Source: Bacteroidales bacterium (lineage in GTDB: Bacteria > Bacteroidota > Bacteroidia > Bacteroidales > UBA932). From it: a DNA stretch of 5,338 nucleotides. The stretch covers positions 1 through 5,338 of the forward strand of contig JAFYIK010000067.1 in assembly GCA_017538685.1 (NCBI GenBank), read 5' to 3'. The notes under the pieces were generated by a model, which worked only from the letters and a program-made list of their open reading frames with translations, made no database searches and was not told the origin of the DNA. Position 1 is the first letter of the stretch. The number at the start of each line of letters is the position of its first letter. Positions 1-5,338 of the stretch are shown here, one piece after another. The position numbers and the translations under genes are program-made.

Positions 1-2
1 CC

Positions 3-1055
3 GACTATGAAGAGGTGGAATCCGGCCCCGAGTATGACTTCTTTGCACGTAACGACATCCCCCTCTTCGTTATGCAGCAGCTGACGGATATGGTCCAGCT
101 GCATAACGTATGGAGCGCCCTCGGATTCGAAAAGAACGGCACGAAGGTAGGGACCGTGCGCCACCGCGAAGCCGTCTTCTCACGCTGGTCGATGATGGAC
201 TCGATGGGAGACATCCGCTTCCACTACTACGCAGAGTGGGACAAGGCGGGCCTGTCTGCCAGCGACATCATCTGCTCCCGGGCCCTGGATGAGTTCAATA
301 CAGTCCAGGAACTCAAGGCCTACAGCGGAGAGAAGCACCGTCGGCGCCTGATATTCGGAGCCTATATGCCCTCGCCCGGGAACCCGTACTACTCCCGGCC
401 GGAATGGTATTCCATCTTCCGCTCGGGATGGTACGACCATAGCTGTATGGTGCCGATCCTGAAGAAGGCCATCCTCAAGAACCAGCTGGGAGTGAAGTAC
501 ATCATCTACATCGCCCCGGAATACTTCGAGAACATCTTCGAGCGCGAGGCTATCGACCAGAACGACCGTCAGGCCGTCGAAAAGCGCATAGCCGAGGAGA
601 AGGAAGCCATCGTTAAGTACCTCTCCGGGGAAGGAAATGCAAACAAGGCCATAATGGCGCTGAAGGCCACCATCCCCAGCTCTTCCGGAGGGGTAGTAGA
701 GCAGAAATACATCGAGATCACCACCGTCCAGAACGACCTCAAGGGTGGGGAGTACATCGATGATACGGAGAGCACGGCGAACATCATCTGCTATGCGATG
801 GGAGTACACTCGGCACTCATCGGCGCCACTCCGGGCAAGAACTCCAACTCCCTCGGCGGATCGAACGCCCGCGAGCTCTTTATGATGAAGCAGGCCCTGA
901 TGAAGCCCGTCGTAGACCGCTGTATGCGCGTGCTTCGCGTGATAAAGGAGTACAACCAATGGGATAAGGACATAATGATCACCATCCCCGAATATATCTT
1001 CACCACCCTCGACCAGAACAAGTCCGGAAAGGAGGAATCCAACAACAACGTCTAA
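3..1055 (+). CDS. Phage portal protein, C-terminal part (5' end outside window)
   Basis: The portal forms the ring at one capsid vertex through which DNA is packaged and ejected, and to which the neck and tail attach. The frame is open from the left edge (Asp-Tyr-Glu-Glu precede the GTG at 15), so GTG 15 is probably an internal Val and the true start lies upstream. Taking GTG as residue 1, residues 115-140 hold a Tyr/Trp/Pro-rich block (AYMPSPGNPYYS, then a PEW motif). Charged residues 175-205 are probably helical. Residues 263-305 show the classic portal C-terminal pattern: a GVHSALIG turn, a Gly/Ser/Asn-rich loop, GGSNARELF, then a long helix (KQALMKPVVDR), followed by an N-x-W segment near 314-316. 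The family resemblance is recalled, not searched. The Lys/Asn-rich tail ends in TAA, with the next gene 12 nt downstream. The annotation is strong for the C-terminal half; the missing N-terminus prevents a length comparison. Confidence 0.82.
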   Translation, partial: DYEEVESGPEYDFFARNDIPLFVMQQLTDMVQLHNVWSALGFEKNGTKVGTVRHREAVFSRWSMMDSMGDIRFHYYAEWDKAGLSASDIICSRALDEFNTVQELKAYSGEKHRRRLIFGAYMPSPGNPYYSRPEWYSIFRSGWYDHSCMVPILKKAILKNQLGVKYIIYIAPEYFENIFEREAIDQNDRQAVEKRIAEEKEAIVKYLSGEGNANKAIMALKATIPSSSGGVVEQKYIEITTVQNDLKGGEYIDDTESTANIICYAMGVHSALIGATPGKNSNSLGGSNARELFMMKQALMKPVVDRCMRVLRVIKEYNQWDKDIMITIPEYIFTTLDQNKSGKEESNNNV

Positions 1056-1067
1056 CACCGCCGCCAA

Positions 1068-1916
1068 ATGATTGTAGCAAACTACCTCGAAATGAAAACC
1101 TTCATCCCTACCGTGCAGATGAAGGGAATACCGGATACGTTCAACGACGCCCTGGAGACGGCGCAGGCCACCCTGGCCGAAGAGATTCTCGGCGCCACCC
1201 TGACATCTCTTCTGGAACAGCGACGCCCGGAAGATGAAGAGCTGCTGCGCCTCGCCCAGCGGGCTATAGCCCTGGAGGCCTTCCTGAAGAGCATACCCCT
1301 GATGGACCTGGTACTGACGGACTCCGGCTTCGGCGTGATATCGAACGACGACGTGGCTCCGGCATCCAAAGAGAGAGTGGCCAGCCTCACTGCGCAGATC
1401 CAGTCCCGTCTCGATGAGTCCAAGGATCGGCTCGTGACATTCCTGCTCCGCAGCGAGATATATGCGGACTGGCGTGGCACCGAAGAGTTCGCCAGGCTCT
1501 CCGACGGCCTTATCCTCACGCTTGCAGATTTCCGCGACGTGGCAGTGATGAACGCCAAGAGCGAGCCCAGCTGGCCGACATCCTGGACAGCCTTCCTGAA
1601 GCTCAACGGAGCGATGCACGTCGCGCTCACAGGCCCCGTCGCTTCGTACATCTCAGAGGAATACGCCACAGAGCTGCTGGAGAAGATCCGCGACCGCGAA
1701 GTGCTCCTGCCCTCGGAAAAGGCCGCGCTCGTATACATAAAGACGGCCGTGGCAGCCTTCGCAATGGGAGACGAGGAAACCGGCACGCAGCAGGCTATCA
1801 AAGCCTCCGTCTATATGAAGGCCCACCTGCGCGACTTCCCGACATACGCCGGTTCATCCGCCGCCCGCGACCTCTCGATAACCCACTCCGATACCCCGAT
1901 ATTTTTTATGTTCTAA
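1068..1916 (+). CDS. Probable phage head-tail connector/accessory protein (DUF6712-like)
   Basis: This is a 282-residue, mostly helical protein directly after the portal. From memory its pattern fits DUF6712, a family of unknown function found in Bacteroidetes phages next to portal genes; this was not searched. Visible parts are a helical lobe at 32-80 (LAQRAIALEAFL), then DLVLTDSGFGV at 80-90 and a VAPASKERV segment at 96-104, a long helix at 105-128, a Trp/Asp-rich middle (ADWRGTEEF near 133-141), and a second helical lobe at 198-235. It ends in a hydrophobic tail, PIFFMF. The first ATG after the portal stop is at 1068 and no earlier start is possible, because the upstream frame closes at TAA 1053-1055. 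M9 (1092) is an alternative start. No Shine-Dalgarno sequence lies close upstream. It shares the portal's frame, with only four codons between the portal TAA and this ATG. A connector role is inferred from position alone. Confidence 0.65.
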   Translation: MIVANYLEMKTFIPTVQMKGIPDTFNDALETAQATLAEEILGATLTSLLEQRRPEDEELLRLAQRAIALEAFLKSIPLMDLVLTDSGFGVISNDDVAPASKERVASLTAQIQSRLDESKDRLVTFLLRSEIYADWRGTEEFARLSDGLILTLADFRDVAVMNAKSEPSWPTSWTAFLKLNGAMHVALTGPVASYISEEYATELLEKIRDREVLLPSEKAALVYIKTAVAAFAMGDEETGTQQAIKASVYMKAHLRDFPTYAGSSAARDLSITHSDTPIFFMF

Positions 1917-1927
1917 GAGAGAAACCT

Positions 1928-2683
1928 ATGAAGATCAAGGCATTTTTCAAGAAGCTCTTCCACAAGGATCCTGCAATGCGAAAAGTGGATCTGGCCTACC
2001 CTACGAAATGGGAACAATGTTCCAGGGAACAGTTCCGCGACATATGCTGTGTGCTCAGTGTGCAGGGAATGACACGCGACAGGGCGCTGTTCCTCTGCCT
2101 GTGCAAGCTCTCAGGCATACGCCCTGACAACCCGAAGCACTATTCGAAAATGCGCCTGCGCGGCCGCTACCCGTACATCTATAACGGAAACCTGGTGCTC
2201 ATAAGGCCCCAGATCATCGCACGCGCAGAGCAGGATATCAAGTTCGTCTGGGATGAAGTGGGACTCGCTCCTTCACCATTTGAGAAAACCGACAGACTCC
2301 TGTACAACATATCCTTCAAGACCTTCTTTGAGACCGACAGCTACATCCTCCGCTATATGGCCGAAAAGGATCCTGCGTACCTGAAGGAAGCCATAAAGAT
2401 CCTCACGGGCGGACGAATCCGGAAGCCCCTCGACTGGCAGAAGACGGGACCAGTCATCTGGTGGAACGGAGTGAAGCAGCAGCTGAAGAGCCAGTACCCG
2501 TATGTCTTCCGCGACGGCGACTCCATCACCGACAAGACCCAGGCAGAAATACTCCTGGACTTGCTTTCCGTTATGAACGGTGACCGCCCCCAGGAAAACG
2601 AGAAGATCCTTCAGTGCGACCTGCACTCCGTGCTGTTCGCCCTGAATAAAAAGTACGGCGATGCTCACAAAACAGTTCATTGA
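1928..2683 (+). CDS. Conserved-looking phage protein of unknown function (251 aa)
   Basis: I do not recognise a named family with certainty. Near the N-terminus, YPTKWEQCSREQF (24-36) resembles a 'P-T/S-x-W-x-x-L/C-x-x-E-Q' opening that I associate with uncharacterised Bacteroidetes phage structural-region proteins. A matching later segment is WNGVKQQLKSQYPYVF (about 179-194), with several aromatic residues. The first 13 residues form a basic, Phe/Lys-rich stretch (MKIKAFFKKLFHK) that could be an amphipathic helix. M17 (nt 1976) is an alternative start that would remove it. Five cysteines cluster at 31, 40, 41, 57 and 59, but they do not form an obvious zinc-finger spacing. A purine-rich AGAGAGAAA lies just before the ATG. 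The stop is TGA, and its last 23 nt overlap the next gene, which suggests translational coupling. Tail-assembly chaperone or connector are possible roles, but nothing in the sequence decides between them. Confidence 0.7.
   Translation: MKIKAFFKKLFHKDPAMRKVDLAYPTKWEQCSREQFRDICCVLSVQGMTRDRALFLCLCKLSGIRPDNPKHYSKMRLRGRYPYIYNGNLVLIRPQIIARAEQDIKFVWDEVGLAPSPFEKTDRLLYNISFKTFFETDSYILRYMAEKDPAYLKEAIKILTGGRIRKPLDWQKTGPVIWWNGVKQQLKSQYPYVFRDGDSITDKTQAEILLDLLSVMNGDRPQENEKILQCDLHSVLFALNKKYGDAHKTVH
2661..2683 (+). promoter_or_regulatory. 23-nt gene overlap, likely translational coupling
   Basis: The last 23 nt of the 251-residue gene (ending TGA 2681-2683) overlap the first 23 nt of the 148-residue gene in a different frame. 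No Shine-Dalgarno-like purine run stands just before ATG 2661. Initiation by ribosomes already translating the upstream gene is therefore the simple reading. It is the only overlap in the block; the other junctions have 4 to 12 nt gaps. Confidence 0.45.
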
Positions 2684-3107
2684 GTCCGTCGCAGCAGCCT
2701 CCGGCCTCTTCCCCCCGGTCGAGCGCTGCGTCTTCGAGGCGAACGGCCTCGACGCCATCACGGAGCTGCTGGGGAACCTGCGCTCCGTGGAGTTCCCGGC
2801 GCTTATCCTCGAAGGCCGCGACTCGGGATCCATCGATATCGTCGAAGGTCCCCTGGATACCTTCACGCAGTCGCTCTGGGTGATGGAGCAGGCAGGGCGT
2901 GATGACGAAGACGCAGAAGTGTACAACCAGGCTTTCAGGCTGGGAAGGCGCCTCGTAGCCATACTCATAGCGGCCCGACCAGAGTGCCGCGAGCTCGACG
3001 GATGGGCAGTATCCCACATCAGCTACCTGAAGCGCTACGGCGGTCCTGGCGCCCGCGGATGGGAGTTCGTATTTACGTTCAAGGAAGATATCAACCTCTT
3101 ACCATAA
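2661..3107 (+). CDS. Probable phage neck / tail-completion protein (148 aa)
   Basis: This compact 148-residue protein sits between gene 3 and the gp10-like gene. Its visible pattern is an N-terminal helix (1-15), a second helix at 30-42, then a strand-rich core starting VEFPALILEG (43-52) and continuing through SGSIDIVEGPLDTFTQSLWVME (about 55-76). An acidic DDEDAE loop (81-86) follows, then a long helix at 87-105 (GRRLVAILIAA) and a C-terminal strand, GWEFVFTF (133-140). The size and mixed alpha/beta layout suit a tail terminator or neck completion protein of a long-tailed phage, which caps the tail tube at the head end. That role is inferred from size and neighbours, not from a recognised motif. 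The ATG at 2661 lies inside the end of the previous gene in another frame, 23 nt before that gene's end, so coupled re-initiation is likely. It ends in TAA, 4 nt before the next ATG. Confidence 0.62.
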   Translation: MLTKQFIESVAAASGLFPPVERCVFEANGLDAITELLGNLRSVEFPALILEGRDSGSIDIVEGPLDTFTQSLWVMEQAGRDDEDAEVYNQAFRLGRRLVAILIAARPECRELDGWAVSHISYLKRYGGPGARGWEFVFTFKEDINLLP

Positions 3108-3111
3108 ACGT

Positions 3112-3483
3112 ATGGACAAAGGCAAGTTCGAGATGACACGCCGCTGGGCGGAGATAACCATCGAGCGCTGGCAACGGCGCATCGAGGCTCTCGGCATCGG
3201 GCGAACCGGCGAGCTTGCCCGCTCCTTCGAGGCGCACGTAACCGCCGACAGCAAAGGCGACCCGGAGAAGATTACGTTCGCCTTCCTGTACTACGGACGC
3301 TTCGTGGATATGGGGGTAGGACGCGGTCGCCGCGGGCAACGCAAGCCCTGGTACTCAAGCGTATTCCGCAAGGAAGTGGCGAAACTCGGCTTCTTTATGG
3401 CCAGCAAGTACGGTTACGACGCCGCGCTGGCCATATCCGCCTTCGATAAGTCCGCAACAAAGATAACCAGAACCAGCAACTGA
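3112..3483 (+). CDS. HK97 gp10-like tail-completion / minor tail protein
   Basis: This 123-residue protein has features of the HK97 gp10-like family, which sits at the head-tail joint and helps complete the tail. An N-terminal amphipathic helix (1-27, charged and rich in Arg/Glu) is followed by the diagnostic turn RTGELARSFEAHV (31-43), a strand pair around EKITFAFLYYGRFVDMGVGRG (52-72), and a basic loop leading to KPWYSSVFRKEVAKLG (78-93), which precedes the last helix. In family members the matching parts are 'TGxLxxS', 'Y-x-x-F/Y-V-E/D-x-G', and a proline-aromatic segment before a helix. The start ATG lies 4 nt after the previous stop, and the TGA stop lies 4 nt before the tape measure ATG. 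The family assignment is by pattern memory; placement directly before the tape measure agrees with it. Confidence 0.68.
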   Translation: MDKGKFEMTRRWAEITIERWQRRIEALGIGRTGELARSFEAHVTADSKGDPEKITFAFLYYGRFVDMGVGRGRRGQRKPWYSSVFRKEVAKLGFFMASKYGYDAALAISAFDKSATKITRTSN

Positions 3484-3487
3484 CACT

Positions 3488-5338
3488 ATGGCAAGCAATC
3501 GCATATACACAGAGAGCGTCATCACCCTGAACGGAGAGCAGGCCCAGCGCGAACTCCGCGAGATGGCCCAGAAGGCCAAGGCTGTCGCCGACCGCCTGAT
3601 GGAAGTACACGAAGCCAAGGGCCCCGACTCCGCCGAGTTCAAAAAGCTCAATAAGGAGCTGGATAAGATGATCCAGCAGCAAAAGGACCTTAACGAGAGT
3701 ACAAAGCGCGTCCAGAAAACACTGAGCGACCTGAACGGCGCGACCATCAACCAGCTGGAAGCTACTCTGCGCAAGCTCCAGAAGCAGCTGCGCAACACAA
3801 AACCGAACACCCAGGAGTGGCGGGCCTACTCTTCAGAAATAAAGGCCGTGCGCGCACGTATGGCCGAGCTCGACGGCCAGGCCCGCGAGTCGCAGAAGCT
3901 GCTCGGCGGATTCTTCAAGAAAATCGGCTGGACCGCCCTGGTAGCCGGCGCCATAGCCGCCATCAAGAAGTTCGGCACCGATATGATAGCCCAGACGCAA
4001 CTCATCGGCGACCGCTGGAAGTACGAGACCGCAGCCTGGAAATCAGCCTACGGATCCTTCATTGCCGACATATCCTCCGGTAAGGGCTGGAACGAGCTCA
4101 TAGCGAATATGGCCAAGGCATACGATACCGGGAAGGAAGTGGCAAAGATGCTCGATGAACTCTTCGAGCGCAACAACTCCCTCGCCATCACCGAGGCCGA
4201 ACTGAATCTCCAGGCAGAGCAGCAGCGCAAGATTATGATGGACTCCACCAAGTCCACCAAGGAGCGCATAGATGCCGCCGAAGAGTATGACAATCTCCAG
4301 CTGGAGATAGCGCAGAACCGCAAGGACGTAGCCCAGCAGGAACTGGATGCTATGGAGAAGCAGCTGCACCGGCGCACGAAGATGTCGAAGACCGAATACA
4401 AGTACTTCATCGACAACTACAACGCAAACCTCGACATCATCCGCCAGGCTACCGAGTACACCGACACCATCGACGAGAACGAGAAGGCTATCAAACGCCT
4501 CCAGCGCTCTTACAATATGATGGACTCCGCCGCCCAGGCCGCCGCTGCCGACATCCTCTCCCAGATCGCCGCCCTGAAGGCCGAGAACCTGGCCCTCGAG
4601 CAAAGCACCGACAAGGCTACGAAGGATATCGCCGGCCTGGTAAAGAAGTACAAGCTCGGCAACGACGAGATGGTCAAAGCCTATGCCGACGCCAAGGTGA
4701 AGACCGTCAACGCTGACGTGAACTATGAGAAGGCTACCCAGAAGTCCAACCGACAGGCAGCGAACCTTCGCAAGCAGATGGCCCAGGAGGCGAAGCAGAC
4801 CCAGGACAAAGCCTTCCAGGATGAGATCAAAGCCTCCGAAGCTCGCTTCAAGGAGATCCAGAACCAGGCCAAGCAGGCGTATCTTGACGGCCAGATATCC
4901 GAGCAGGAGTACCAGAATCGCCTGTCCGTCATCCAGGAAAACAGCCTCCGTGACAGGCTCGCCATCATCGAGAAGTACAAGCGCTCAACCATAGACATCC
5001 AGGCGCAGCTGCTCGACCTCTCGATGAAGGATAAGAAGAAGCTGGAACAGGCCTTCGCCGAGACGGAAGCAGCCGCGGCAGCCGCCGTGGATGACTTCGT
5101 CAAGGAGACGGAAAAGGATATGGCCGAGCTGATGGCCGAGCTGGACTCCGATATGGAGGAGTTCAACAAACACTGGGCAGAAATGCTCCAGAAAGCTCAG
5201 GACATTCACCGCGAACTGTCTCCGGCCGTAGCGCTCCGCGACGATATGAACGAAGAGCTCTCCGCCCTGGATGAGCTCCACGACGCAAGCCTGATCTCCG
5301 AAGAGGAGTACCAGGCCAAACGCCTCGAGATTATCCGC
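3488..5338 (+). CDS. Phage tail tape measure protein, N-terminal 617 residues (3' end outside window)
   Basis: The tape measure fills the tail tube during assembly and sets tail length. From ATG 3488 the frame reads without a stop to the window edge, 617 codons, so the gene is longer than shown. Residues 15-140 are almost all charged coiled coil. Within this, NGATINQLEATLRKL (83-97) and NTKPNTQEW (103-111) match an N-terminal pattern I know from Bacteroidetes phage tape measures. A short hydrophobic segment follows at 146-159, then a Trp/Tyr-rich stretch (170-210), then a long series of helices rich in Gln, Lys, Glu and Ala (230-617). Two IS-x-x-EYQ motifs occur at 470 and 603, and MAEL is tandemly duplicated at 545-552. 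At about 1.5 angstrom per residue, the visible part alone would imply a tail over about 90 nm, pointing to a siphovirus- or myovirus-type tail. The start lies 4 nt after the previous TGA. Confidence 0.85.
   Translation, partial: MASNRIYTESVITLNGEQAQRELREMAQKAKAVADRLMEVHEAKGPDSAEFKKLNKELDKMIQQQKDLNESTKRVQKTLSDLNGATINQLEATLRKLQKQLRNTKPNTQEWRAYSSEIKAVRARMAELDGQARESQKLLGGFFKKIGWTALVAGAIAAIKKFGTDMIAQTQLIGDRWKYETAAWKSAYGSFIADISSGKGWNELIANMAKAYDTGKEVAKMLDELFERNNSLAITEAELNLQAEQQRKIMMDSTKSTKERIDAAEEYDNLQLEIAQNRKDVAQQELDAMEKQLHRRTKMSKTEYKYFIDNYNANLDIIRQATEYTDTIDENEKAIKRLQRSYNMMDSAAQAAAADILSQIAALKAENLALEQSTDKATKDIAGLVKKYKLGNDEMVKAYADAKVKTVNADVNYEKATQKSNRQAANLRKQMAQEAKQTQDKAFQDEIKASEARFKEIQNQAKQAYLDGQISEQEYQNRLSVIQENSLRDRLAIIEKYKRSTIDIQAQLLDLSMKDKKKLEQAFAETEAAAAAAVDDFVKETEKDMAELMAELDSDMEEFNKHWAEMLQKAQDIHRELSPAVALRDDMNEELSALDELHDASLISEEEYQAKRLEIIR
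3923..3964 (+). other. Hydrophobic segment in tape measure protein
   Basis: Residues 146-159 (IGWTALVAGAIAAI) form a short Ala/Gly/Ile-rich hydrophobic helix, flanked on both sides by Lys pairs (FFKK before, KKF after), inside an otherwise highly charged coiled-coil protein. Tape measures often carry such segments, which are thought to insert into the host membrane during DNA ejection. At 14 residues it is short for a full membrane crossing, so membrane insertion is only a possibility. Confidence 0.55.
4874..4936 (+). repeat. IS-x-x-EYQ motif, copy 1 (SHOCT-like helix hairpin in tape measure)
   Basis: Residues 463-483 read YLDGQISEQEYQNRLSVI at their core. A helix ends in Asp-Gly, then Ile-Ser caps a new helix starting E-x-E-Y, with Ile seven residues after the Tyr. 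The same pattern recurs 133 residues later. It resembles the G-x-I-T/S-x-x-E-F/Y turn of the SHOCT short oligomerisation motif, but it could equally be a generic helix-capping turn common in coiled-coil tape measures. Confidence 0.5.
5120..5143 (+). repeat. Perfect 12-bp tandem duplication (MAEL x2)
   Basis: The 12-mer ATGGCCGAGCTG occurs twice back to back and encodes Met-Ala-Glu-Leu twice (residues 545-552 of the tape measure). It is in frame, so it lengthens the helix by four residues. It looks like a recent small duplication or a chance low-complexity coiled-coil repeat. Confidence 0.7.
5258..5338 (+). repeat. IS-x-x-EYQ motif, copy 2 (SHOCT-like helix hairpin in tape measure)
   Basis: Residues 591-617 contain LDELHDASLISEEEYQAKR, then LEIIR at the window edge. 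The Ile-Ser, Glu-Tyr-Gln and the Ile seven residues after Tyr line up with copy 1 without gaps. The preceding L-x-x-L-D-E-L helix also fits the first helix of a SHOCT-like unit. The copy touches the right edge, so anything after R617 is unseen. Confidence 0.5.

Larger units (their letters stand above)
1..5338 (+). mobile_element. Phage/prophage head-tail structural gene block (partial)
   Basis: All six real genes lie on one strand with gaps of 4 to 12 nt or a short overlap. In order they are portal, two accessory or connector-like proteins, two neck-sized proteins and a long coiled-coil tape measure. That order and compactness are typical of the late structural operon of a tailed phage. No integrase, attachment site, lysis gene or host gene falls inside, so the sequence cannot say whether this is a free phage or an integrated prophage. 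A Bacteroidota host is inferred from protein style and weak Shine-Dalgarno signals. No non-coding stretch longer than 12 nt exists between the genes. Confidence 0.85.

Noticed and set aside
15..17. GTG as the start of the portal gene
   Set aside because: The same frame continues open to the left edge, and the visible portal features imply a missing N-terminal part, so an upstream start is more likely.
1027..1040. AAAGGAGGAAT-like Shine-Dalgarno sequence before gene 2
   Set aside because: It lies about 30 nt before ATG 1068 and encodes the Lys-Glu-Glu tail of the portal, too far away to act as a normal ribosome binding site.
1053..1070. Possible stop-codon readthrough joining portal and gene 2
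   Set aside because: The two genes share a frame and only four codons separate them, but TAA is the tightest stop, an ATG follows at once, and nothing suggests recoding.
180..1619. Long open frame of 479 codons on the - strand opposite portal and gene 2
   Set aside because: It is antisense to two well-supported genes, has a low-complexity His/Val/Leu/Gly-rich product with no recognisable motif, and crosses the portal/gene 2 boundary. The forward codon choice, with few TTA, CTA and TCA codons, explains why the reverse frame stays open.
1964..2376. Repeated 11-mer AAGGATCCTGC at 1964 and 2366
   Set aside because: Both copies encode Lys-Asp-Pro-Ala within gene 3 and their flanks do not match, so this looks like chance.
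2273..3019. 248-codon open frame on the - strand opposite genes 3 and 4
   Set aside because: It is a Ser/Arg-rich shadow frame of two forward genes and spans their junction, with no motif and no independent start signal.
3817..4083. 88-codon forward frame inside the tape measure gene
   Set aside because: It lies wholly inside the tape measure frame, and its Arg-rich product is what GC-rich out-of-frame reading gives.
1..5338. Apparent absence of CTAG and AATT
   Set aside because: CTAG is widely depleted in bacteria and phages, and in-frame TAG is barred. AATT is disfavoured by the C-ending codon preference. Neither shows the clear synonymous switching seen for CATG.

Overview
This window is a stretch of a tailed-phage or prophage head-tail module, read entirely on the + strand. 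There are six tightly packed genes, and both outer genes are cut by the window edges. The protein style points to a phage of a gut-type Bacteroidota host. The tape measure has the N-terminal pattern familiar from Bacteroidetes phages. The second gene carries a segment I associate with the Bacteroidetes-phage family DUF6712. The starts also lack good Shine-Dalgarno sequences. The DNA is moderately GC-rich, with mostly C-ending codons, and Ile is encoded by ATC or ATA and seldom ATT. Stop codons are TAA and TGA and no frame needs recoding, so the standard code (table 11) fits. Host assignment is inference: no host gene, integrase or attachment site is present.

Layout: (1) 3-1055, the C-terminal part of a portal protein; (2) 1068-1916, a 282-residue probable head-tail connector or accessory protein; (3) 1928-2683, a 251-residue phage protein of unknown function; (4) 2661-3107, a 148-residue probable neck or tail-completion protein, overlapping gene 3 by 23 nt; (5) 3112-3483, a 123-residue HK97-gp10-like tail-completion protein; (6) 3488-5338, the first 617 residues of a long coiled-coil tape measure protein that runs off the right edge. 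Gaps between genes are 4 to 12 nt. I see no internal promoter, terminator, RNA gene, CRISPR array or insertion sequence, so the block is probably one late transcript.

Together the genes describe the portal vertex and the start of the tail: the portal ring, then connector and completion proteins that join head to tail, then the ruler that sets tail length. A recognisable major capsid protein, head protease, tail-tube protein and paired tail-assembly chaperones are all missing from between portal and tape measure, where many siphophages keep them.

The most striking signal is compositional. I find no CATG anywhere in the 5338 bases, although ATG occurs roughly 85 to 90 times on this strand. Synonymous codons ahead of Met switch from C-ending to T-, A- or G-ending, which looks like strong selection against the palindrome CATG.
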